Shown here piece after piece: positions 13,920-19,983 of a DNA stretch of 19,983 nt. The stretch covers positions 1 through 19,983 of the forward strand of contig JAWXBM010000096.1 in assembly GCA_034440115.1 (NCBI GenBank), in the 5' to 3' direction. A model generated the notes under the pieces. It did no database searches, had not been told where the DNA came from, and was given only the letters and a program-made list of their open reading frames with translations. Both the position numbers and the translations under genes were made by a program. The first letter of the stretch is position 1. Every line of letters starts with the position of its first letter. This stretch comes from JAWXBM01 sp034440115 (GTDB taxonomy: Bacteria; Pseudomonadota; Gammaproteobacteria; Xanthomonadales; SZUA-36).

Positions 13920-15356
13920 TTAGTTGGAGGATAGGCACTTGATTTCGTACAGAGCGGATTTGTCTCCGCAGGCAGTGAAATGTACCTCGCGGGTAAACAC
14001 AGAAAGATGTTCGTCGTCACGGTGGCTGACAAACAAAAGCGTGGTGCGCTTGAGGCTGGCGAGCTTTCCTACGAACGCGAGCACTAGGTGTCGATTGAGG
14101 TCGTCCAGCCCTTGAGTGGGTTCGTCGAGAATCAGCAGCGGGGGTTGTTTAATGAGTCCGCGGGCGATCAGCACAAGGCGTTGCTGCCCCCAGGATAGTT
14201 GGCGAAAACTGCTGTTTGCGAGTGCGCCCAAACCCATAATCTCCAGCCATTGCATAGCCAGTTGCTTTTGGGTCTGTGTTGGATGCTGGTACAAGCCGAT
14301 GCTGTCATAGAATCCAGATACAACTGTGGTGATGGCGTTGCCGGGTGCCCGATAGTCCCGGTGCAGCGCTGCAGAAACAATGCCGATATGCTTTTTGATG
14401 TCCCAGATGCTTTCGCCGCTGCCTCTTTGATAACCAAATACCTGGAGGTCGTTGCTATAGCACTGTGGATGGTCGCCCGATATCATTTGTAACAGGGTGG
14501 ATTTGCCGGCCCCATTGGGCCCGGTGATGAGCGTGTGCTCACCGGACTTGAGGTCCCAATTAAAATCATGAAACTGGACTATTTCGCCGTACTGGACTTT
14601 GCCGTTGCGCAGGCGAACGAGAGTGTCGAAAGACGCTCCGGTTTCAGACAGTGGCGCGGGCAGGTCCGGTACTTTTGAATCGTCCATAGCGGTGATCTGC
14701 TTGAGCTCGGGACGCAGGAGAACCTGGTCCACAGAACCGCTGCAAATGAGCTGGCCATTGCGCAGAAGGCCGAGATGAGTGGCACAGGCGGGTATATCGT
14801 CGAGGCGGTTGACCAAAAAAAGCAGCGGCTGTCCGGCATTCACGATATTTTGTGTCAAGCCGAGCAATTCCAACCTTGAATCGGCATCAAGCCCTGCGAA
14901 GGGTTCATCAAGTATAAGCAGATCGGGTTCGGCCAGGATCTCTTTGAGAAGCAGGATTTTTCTGGCCTCTCCGCTGGAAAGTAGTTTGTAACCACGTTCG
15001 AGAATGTGGTCGACCTTCAGTTTTTGCGCAAGTGGGCCAACCATGGTCGGTTCGCAACCCGATTGCAGCAACATGTCGAGTGCAGTCGTGCCGTGATCAA
15101 TTCGATCAAGGTAATCGGTATCGTCGTTGCGCAGTTGCAGTTCGTAAACAGCTTGTTGATCTTCGAATGAGACTGAGCGAACATGCTGCGGTGCGTTGAT
15201 GATTTCGCCGTATTCGGGGCTTTCTTCTTTGGTCAGCAATGCTGCGAGTAAGCCCTTGCCCGAAGCATTACTCCCCAGAATGCACCAGGTCTCGCCCAAG
15301 CCGCATTCCCAGCGTTGTATGCAGAGCGATTTGAATCTGATATTCGAAAGAACCAT
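13920..15356 (-). CDS. modF: ModF-like tandem ABC ATPase
   Basis: 478 residues with two ABC ATPase domains, close in length and layout to E. coli ModF (about 490). Domain 1: Walker A GSNASGKG (28-35), signature LSSGE (126-130), Walker B LLILDE (146-151). Domain 2: Walker A GPNGAGKS (279-286), signature LSWGQ (387-391), Walker B LLILDE (407-412), H-loop FVSHRDDEH. Diagnostic ModF stretches such as GDHPQCYSNDLQVFG and RGSGESIWDIKKHIG are present. Domain 1 Walker A ends in Gly instead of Ser/Thr, so its ATPase may be weak. In E. coli modF precedes the molybdate transporter, yet no modABC is visible here. ModF function is unresolved (historically PhrA, photorepair). No clear ribosome site at ATG 15356. 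Divergent from ilvC with 103 bases between. Confidence 0.9.
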   Translation of the reverse strand: MVLSNIRFKSLCIQRWECGLGETWCILGSNASGKGLLAALLTKEESPEYGEIINAPQHVRSVSFEDQQAVYELQLRNDDTDYLDRIDHGTTALDMLLQSGCEPTMVGPLAQKLKVDHILERGYKLLSSGEARKILLLKEILAEPDLLILDEPFAGLDADSRLELLGLTQNIVNAGQPLLFLVNRLDDIPACATHLGLLRNGQLICSGSVDQVLLRPELKQITAMDDSKVPDLPAPLSETGASFDTLVRLRNGKVQYGEIVQFHDFNWDLKSGEHTLITGPNGAGKSTLLQMISGDHPQCYSNDLQVFGYQRGSGESIWDIKKHIGIVSAALHRDYRAPGNAITTVVSGFYDSIGLYQHPTQTQKQLAMQWLEIMGLGALANSSFRQLSWGQQRLVLIARGLIKQPPLLILDEPTQGLDDLNRHLVLAFVGKLASLKRTTLLFVSHRDDEHLSVFTREVHFTACGDKSALYEIKCLSSN

Positions 15357-15459
15357 ATAGTAAAGTGAAAGTTAAAAGTGAGCGCCAGGAAGTTTATTTT
15401 TGTCAGTTGTGTAGTGAGATACTAAGGTGTCTCTGATTTCAATTTTACAGGATTTAAAA

Positions 15460-16947
15460 ATGAGTAGAAAAAACTACTTCAATACTTTGACTTTGGCCCA
15501 GAAGCTGGAACAACTTGGGCGCTGCCGTTTCATGGATAACTCCGAATTCAATGGCGTGAAAGCATTGCAGGGTAAGAAGATTGTTATCATTGGCTGCGGT
15601 TCTCAGGGGCTTAACCAGGGCTTGAACTTGCGGGATTCCGGGCTCGATGTGAGCTATGCGCTGCGAGCGGATGCCATAGAGCAGAAGCGGCAGTCATGGA
15701 AAAACGCATCTGAAAATGGCTTCGCCGTGGGAACTTACCAAGAACTGCTTCCAACTGCGGATTTGGTATTGAACCTGACTCCGGATAAACAGCATGCTGC
15801 GGTGGTGGCGGCGGTGCAGCCTTTTATGAAGAAGAACGCATGCTTGTCCTACAGCCATGGCTTCAACATTGTTGAGGAAGGGGCTGATGTTCGCCACGAC
15901 CTGACTGTGATCATGGTTGCTCCGAAATGCCCAGGCACTGAAGTCCGTGAGGAATACAAGCGCGGTTTTGGTGTTCCGACTTTGTTGGCGGTGCACACGG
16001 AGAATGATCCTCTTGGCCAAGGTTGGGACATCGCCAAAGCCTATGCGGCCGGGACTGGTGGTGATCGGGCTGGCTGTCTGGAGTCGAGCTTTATTGCGGA
16101 AGTAAAGTCTGACCTGATGGGTGAGCAAACCATCCTTTGCGGTATGTTGCAGACCGGCTCACTGTTGTGTTTCGACAAAATGGTGGAGCAGGGTGTTGAC
16201 GTCGGTTGGGCCAGCAAATTTGTCCAGCACGCGTTTGACACCATTTGCGAATCGCTCAAGCATGGCGGCATCACCAACATGATGGATCGGCTGAGCAATC
16301 CGGCGAAAATCAAAGCCTTTGAGCTGTCTGAGCAGTTGAAAGACATCATGCGAGATTTGTTCGACAAACATCAGGAAGACATCATGTCAGGTGCTTTTTC
16401 TTCGCAAATGATGGCGGACTGGGACAATAATGATAAGGACTTGCTTACCTGGCGCGAAGCGACCAATGAAAGTGCTTTTGAGCGTTCTGTTCCGGCCAGC
16501 GTAGAAATCTCTGAACAGGAATATTTTGATAAGGGAATTCTGATGGTGGCGATGATTCGAGCGGGAGTTGAACTCGCGTTCGAGGCGATGACGGCCGCAG
16601 GTATCAAAGCTGAGTCCGCTTACTATGAGTCTTTGCATGAAACACCGTTGATCGCGAACCTTATTGGCCGCAAGAAACTTTACGAAATGAATAAAGTTAT
16701 ATCGGATACGGCCGAGTATGGCTGCTATCTCTTTTCACACTCAGCGATACCGCTGCTGGGCGAATTCATGAAAGGCGTCAATGTCGATGTTATTGGCAAC
16801 GGCTTGAAGGTTACGAACAATCATGCTGACAATCAGCAGCTTATCGAAGTAAACAGGGTCATCCGCAATCACCCGGTTGAAAAGGTCGGAGAGAAGCTGA
16901 GAGGACACATGACAGCGATGAAAACCATCGCCGTTGGAGTGTCTTAA
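15460..16947 (+). CDS. ilvC: Ketol-acid reductoisomerase (class II, long form)
   Basis: 495 residues from ATG 15460 (MSRKNYFNTLTLAQKLEQL), with AGGA seven bases upstream. A GTG at 15427 would add 11 unconserved residues. The N-terminal Rossmann domain has GCGSQGLNQGLNLRDSGLDV; the double-length knotted helical domain includes PKCPGTEVREEYKRGFGVP, EVKSDLMGEQTILCGML, the metal ligands in EVKSDLMGEQ and the second-repeat ESAYYESLHE. This is the roughly 490-residue class II enzyme of gammaproteobacteria and plants. It converts 2-acetolactate (or 2-aceto-2-hydroxybutyrate) to the dihydroxy acid with NADPH and Mg2+, the second step of valine/isoleucine synthesis. No other ilv gene is adjacent and no IlvY is seen. 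A weak promoter candidate TTGTCA (15400-15405), 17, TAAGGT precedes it. Confidence 0.96.
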   Translation: MSRKNYFNTLTLAQKLEQLGRCRFMDNSEFNGVKALQGKKIVIIGCGSQGLNQGLNLRDSGLDVSYALRADAIEQKRQSWKNASENGFAVGTYQELLPTADLVLNLTPDKQHAAVVAAVQPFMKKNACLSYSHGFNIVEEGADVRHDLTVIMVAPKCPGTEVREEYKRGFGVPTLLAVHTENDPLGQGWDIAKAYAAGTGGDRAGCLESSFIAEVKSDLMGEQTILCGMLQTGSLLCFDKMVEQGVDVGWASKFVQHAFDTICESLKHGGITNMMDRLSNPAKIKAFELSEQLKDIMRDLFDKHQEDIMSGAFSSQMMADWDNNDKDLLTWREATNESAFERSVPASVEISEQEYFDKGILMVAMIRAGVELAFEAMTAAGIKAESAYYESLHETPLIANLIGRKKLYEMNKVISDTAEYGCYLFSHSAIPLLGEFMKGVNVDVIGNGLKVTNNHADNQQLIEVNRVIRNHPVEKVGEKLRGHMTAMKTIAVGVS

Positions 16948-17096
16948 GTTTCCGCTGCCAGGTCCATACTCAGTCGAATAGTTCAAACCTGCGCTCTGAT
17001 TGTTTGAGTGATACGAAATCGCCTCGGCCCGTTACGCCGTGTTGATATCGGCCTTTGCAGTTTGCCCCAAGGCGAAGTGGACAAAAGTCAGTCCGG

Positions 17097-17111
17097 CCGT
17101 CTGCCAGACGG
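17097..17111 (+). promoter_or_regulatory. Hairpin over the Shine-Dalgarno of the DUF4440-like gene
   Basis: CCGTCTGCCAGACGG is a near-continuous perfect stem (6 bp with a 3-base loop). Its 3' strand ends in CGG, the first bases of the ribosome site CGGAG (17109-17113), 6 bases before ATG 17120. Pairing would hide part of that site. Confidence 0.4.
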
Positions 17112-17119
17112 AGACAAAA

Positions 17120-17614
17120 ATGAATGTGAAGTTACACATAGCCAAACACGCTCCTCGGCAGGCGTTTATCAATTTCCTAATTCTGCTTTTGGTTTCGGCC
17201 ATTCTCGCCCTGCCGACGCTGGTACATGCGCAAGTTATAGAACCAACTCGTGAAGCAGACATTGCAGCCATCAAAGCTGCGCGGGTCGCATCAAACCGGG
17301 CTATTGCCGCGCATGATGCGGTTGCCGTTGCTTCTTTTTGGGATGAGGAATACGTGATTGCCGGCAGTTCTGGCGAGGTTGCGGCTGGTCGAGGAGGTCG
17401 ACAAGACCGGCGTCATCGACAGAGCCCGGCTGACGATCAACTGCGACGCGCAGGGGCGCGTTTTCAGCCTCCCAGGCTTCGCGCCGAAGCACCCCCTACG
17501 CGCGGCGGGTCCGGCTGTGGCCCGGGCCATTTGCCGATCACGGCCATTCCGGACAGCTACCGCTGCGGCGACGAGGTCTTCAAGGTCGCCTTCGAGGACA
17601 AGGCGGTCACTTGA
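17120..17614 (+). pseudogene. Secreted DUF4440/NTF2-like gene, truncated by a junction
   Basis: From ATG 17120 the frame gives a basic N-terminus, a signal peptide core (FINFLILLLVSAILALPTLVHA, cleavage after AQ region near residue 38) and an NTF2-like start (EADIAAIKAARVASNRAIAAHDAVAVASFWDEEYVIAGSSGE, about 44-85). The family normally continues for about 90 more residues of a cone-shaped barrel; here, after about 17376, the frame becomes Arg/Gly/Pro-rich (AAGRGGRQDRRHRQS...) with no resemblance, and ends at 17614. Another frame of the same DNA reads more like protein (LRLVEEVDKTGVIDRARLTINCDAQGR). I read this as a gene 5' end fused to foreign, GC-rich DNA. The N-terminal product may still be made but cannot fold as the family does. 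Confidence 0.65.
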
Positions 17615-17926
17615 TCTCGCTACTTTTGGAGATGAACACTTGACGATACCCGACATTGCCGAGGCAGCCAACGTACCGGGCTTCGAATCAGGGCGCAAAC
17701 GGTGGGTGACCGGCTATGTTGGCCAGCGTACAGACGGGGCGGAGACGCGCAGACGATCATTGTCAGATAAATCTGACCTCGTCGCCGCAGGTTCCGTGGC
17801 AGGGCAATGGCTCGAAGGAAAAGGCGCTGCCCCCAATCACCCGAGGTCACTCATGGAAGCCTGCCATGCTCAAGAAAGACGTATTCGTCATCGTATGCGG
17901 CGTTACCAACGAGTCGGACCCAGCAT
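17378..17926. other. GC-rich fragmentary stretch after the junction
   Basis: About 550 bases with overlapping short ORFs but no complete gene. Coding-like pieces change frame: VEEVDKTGVIDRARLTINCDAQGRVFSLPGF (from about 17388, one frame), then PDSYRCGDEVFKVAFEDKAV (about 17546-17611, another frame; faintly like the YxC...V.F start of MliC-type lysozyme inhibitors), then a 73-codon frame (17716-17937) that ends MLKKDVFVIVCGVTNESDPAYEE and overlaps the kinase start by 11 bases. This pattern suits decayed or frameshifted genes. A 60-base count gives 43 G+C at 17461-17520 against 31 at 16261-16320. Confidence 0.45.
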
Positions 17927-19624
17927 ATGAAGAATGAAGCTCAAACCCAGGTCGACCTGCTCAAGACCGGCGCCCTGCAAACGGCGATCCTGAACAGCGC
18001 GAACTTCTCGAGCATCGCCACTGACGAACGGGGCGTCATACAGATCTTCAACATTGGCGCCGAACGGATGCTAGGCTACCAAGCGGCCGATGTCGTGAAC
18101 AAGGTGACGCCGGCCGACATCTCTGATCCTGGCGAAATCGTGTTGCGCGCCAAGGCCTTGAGCACCGAGCTCGGCACAGCGATTGCACCGGGTTTCGAAG
18201 CCCTGGTGTTCAAGGCATCGCGCGGGATCGAGGACATCTATGAGCTGACTTACGTGCGCAAGGACGGCAGTCGACTGCCCGCCGTCGTGTCGGTGACGGC
18301 ACTACGCGACGCCGCGGAGGCCATCATCGGCTACCTGCTCATTGGCACCGATAACACTGCGCGCAAGTTGGTCGAGGCCGAGCAGAAGCGTCTGGATCGG
18401 GCCTTGCGCGAGACGAACCTCGATCTTCGAGCCGCTAAGGTCGAGGCCGAACGTGCCAACATGGCGAAGTCGGACTTTCTGTCGAGCATGAGCCACGAGT
18501 TGCGCTCGCCGCTCAACGCGATTCTAGGCTTCGCTCAGTTGATGGACTCGGAGTCACCGCCGCTCACGGCAGGACAGAAAGAGAGCACCTCGCAGATTCT
18601 GCAGGCCGGCTGGTACCTGCTGGAGCTCATCAACGAGGTCCTCGATCTCACGCAGATCGAATCCGGCAAGCTTCCCTTGTCGCTGGAACCTGTGTCACTT
18701 GACGAAGTGTTGGCCGATTGCCGTGCCATGATCGAACCCCAAGCGCTCAAGAGCGGCATTCGCTTGGAGTTCGCCAAATCAGACGTGCCCTTGTTTGCCA
18801 GCGCCGATCGCACGCGTGTCAAACAAGTCTTCGTCAACCTGCTGTCGAACGCGATCAAGTACAACCGGGTCGGTGGCTCGGTCGAGGTAAGCAGCCGCCC
18901 GAGCCCGGGAGACCGCGTTCGGGTGAGTTTTCAGGACACCGGTGAAGGCTTGACCCCGGACAAACTGGCCCAGCTGTTCCAGCCCTTCAACCGCCTCGGC
19001 CAGGAAGCCGGCGCCGAAGAAGGCACCGGCATCGGCCTGGTCGTCAACAAGCGGCTGGTCGAGCTGATGGGTGGCTCGATCGGCGTGGAGAGCACGGTTG
19101 GCGTTGGCAGCGTGTTCTGGATCGAGTTGAACGCGACCAGAGCGATCGAGACGGACAACGCCGCCACGTCACCATCTGCGGCCCCGTTGCCTGACAGCGG
19201 GAATGGCGCGCACCGGCGCACCGTGCTCTACGTCGAAGACAACCCGGCCAATCTGATGCTGGTCACGAAGATGCTGGCGCGGCGCCCCAACATTTGCCTG
19301 TTCAGCGCGAAGGACGGCCGCAGCGGTGTCGAGATGGCGCAAGCCACCCGCCCCGACATCATCCTGATGGACATCAACCTGCCTGGCATCAGCGGTGTAA
19401 CAGCGCTCAGTATCCTTACCGGTGACCCGTCCACGGCACACATCCCCGTCATCGCGGTCAGCGCGAACGCGATGCCCAGAGACATCGAGAAGGGGCTGGA
19501 GGCCGGGTTCTTCCGTTACCTCACCAAGCCGATCAAGGTGACCGAGTTCATGGACACGCTGGACCTGGCTCTCGAAGCCGCAAGTACACGATCAGACCGA
19601 GCCGCTCACGAGGAGTTTAGTTGA
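17927..19624 (+). CDS. Hybrid sensor histidine kinase (PAS-HisKA-HATPase-REC)
   Basis: 565 residues from ATG 17927 (MKNEAQTQVDLLKTG); the frame stays open to 17807 but that extension is Arg/Ser-rich noise. The ribosome site is weak. Domains: PAS (about 18-140; AILNSANFSSIATDERGVIQIFN, later YELTYVRKDGSRLPAVVSV), a short coiled linker, HisKA with phospho-acceptor His190 (SSMSHELRSPLNAILGFAQL), HATPase_c with N-box FVNLLSNAIKYN (302-313), G1 DTGEGL and G2 GTGIGL, then REC (432-550) with phospho-acceptor Asp482 (DIILMDINLPG) and Lys534. No membrane span or signal peptide, so a cytoplasmic sensor whose PAS may bind a small molecule. It overlaps the next regulator gene by one base of TGATG, implying one phosphorelay. 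GC-rich codon use differs from ilvC and upstream genes. Confidence 0.9.
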   Translation: MKNEAQTQVDLLKTGALQTAILNSANFSSIATDERGVIQIFNIGAERMLGYQAADVVNKVTPADISDPGEIVLRAKALSTELGTAIAPGFEALVFKASRGIEDIYELTYVRKDGSRLPAVVSVTALRDAAEAIIGYLLIGTDNTARKLVEAEQKRLDRALRETNLDLRAAKVEAERANMAKSDFLSSMSHELRSPLNAILGFAQLMDSESPPLTAGQKESTSQILQAGWYLLELINEVLDLTQIESGKLPLSLEPVSLDEVLADCRAMIEPQALKSGIRLEFAKSDVPLFASADRTRVKQVFVNLLSNAIKYNRVGGSVEVSSRPSPGDRVRVSFQDTGEGLTPDKLAQLFQPFNRLGQEAGAEEGTGIGLVVNKRLVELMGGSIGVESTVGVGSVFWIELNATRAIETDNAATSPSAAPLPDSGNGAHRRTVLYVEDNPANLMLVTKMLARRPNICLFSAKDGRSGVEMAQATRPDIILMDINLPGISGVTALSILTGDPSTAHIPVIAVSANAMPRDIEKGLEAGFFRYLTKPIKVTEFMDTLDLALEAASTRSDRAAHEEFS

Positions 19625-19983
19625 TGAAACCCGACCAAAGCATTCTTGCCGCCAGCATCCTGATCGTCGACGATCAGGCCGCCAATGTGCAGTTGCTGAC
19701 CCGGCTGCTCACGGATGCGGGCTATACCGGCGTCACGGCTACCATGAATCCCATGGAGGTGTGCGCGCTGCATCGCCGCAACGCCTACGACCTGATCCTG
19801 CTCGACCTGCAGATGCCCGGCATGGATGGGTTCAGCGTCATGGAGGGTCTGAAGACCAACGACAACGAAAGCTATTTGCCCGTTATCGTGCTCACGGCTC
19901 AACCGGGGCACAAACTGCGCGCCTTGGCGGCTGGCGCCAAGGACTTCATCAGCAAGCCCTTCGACCTGGTCGAGGTCAAGACG
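19624..19983 (+). CDS. Response regulator receiver, 3' end beyond window
   Basis: 120 residues are visible from ATG 19624 (MKPDQSILAASILIVDDQ), which overlaps the kinase stop as TGATG. It is a full REC domain: acidic pair Asp16/Asp17, phospho-acceptor Asp61 in LILLDLQMPGMDGF, Thr91 in VIVLTAQ and Lys111 in DFISKPFDLVEVKT. The ending FDLVEVKT commonly leads, in this family, into a linker and an output domain such as HD-GYP or other signalling modules, but none of that is visible. Likely partner of the hybrid kinase just upstream. Confidence 0.88.
   Translation, partial: MKPDQSILAASILIVDDQAANVQLLTRLLTDAGYTGVTATMNPMEVCALHRRNAYDLILLDLQMPGMDGFSVMEGLKTNDNESYLPVIVLTAQPGHKLRALAAGAKDFISKPFDLVEVKT

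Noticed and set aside
16983..17007. Terminator after ilvC (TCAAAC/GTTTGA stem)
   Set aside because: A-T-rich 6-bp stem with a 14-base loop and no T-run; too weak to call.
17866..17937. 23-codon leader peptide (MLKKDVFVIVCG...) overlapping the kinase start
   Set aside because: It is the tail of a longer fragmentary frame, without a clear ribosome site or attenuator-like structure; not separable from junction debris.

Overview
The window looks like the chromosome of a gammaproteobacterium of medium GC content. The support is a 495-residue (long, class II) ketol-acid reductoisomerase, a double-ATPase ModF, a YqjD/YqjE-type block and an IS200-like REP-associated transposase of the kind common in that class. 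I cannot name a genus. No rRNA, tRNA or CRISPR array was seen.

Layout. (1) 1-841: the 3' part of a Y1/HUH transposase (RAYT-like), followed by a short tandem repeat and a hairpin. (2) 901-4579, all minus strand: an envelope or stress-type cluster made of two tiny membrane proteins (one DUF3096), a YqjD/ElaB-like DUF883 protein, a YqjE-like holin-superfamily protein, a small YqjK-position protein, a Crp/Fnr regulator and an AI-2E-family permease. (3) 4690-5944: a complete IS3-family element with clear terminal inverted repeats; its orfA reads out of the expected frame near the A6G slippage site. (4) 5945-6383: a gene-poor stretch, then an AbrB-antitoxin/PIN-toxin pair with a readable promoter and palindromic operator. 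(5) 7048-13576: a four-gene minus-strand operon (sulfide:quinone oxidoreductase, DUF302 protein, RND adaptor lipoprotein, RND permease) and a divergent ArsR-family regulator whose two cysteines match the sulfide/persulfide sensors SqrR and BigR. A large palindrome sits between them. (6) 13577-13919: a non-coding stretch rich in hairpins. (7) modF and ilvC, divergent. (8) 17120-19983: a secreted DUF4440-like gene that breaks off at about 17376, an abrupt rise in GC content, fragmentary ORFs, then a hybrid sensor kinase overlapping a response regulator that runs off the window.

The most interesting unit is the ArsR-SQR-DUF302-RND cluster. Sequence and family knowledge suggest a sulfide or persulfide response in which the oxidising enzyme is translated from the same operon as a proton-driven efflux pump. 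SQR, the sensor type and the operator are well supported. What the pump exports is unknown. The second point of interest is the compositional junction near 17380, which looks like a recombination scar or island boundary.
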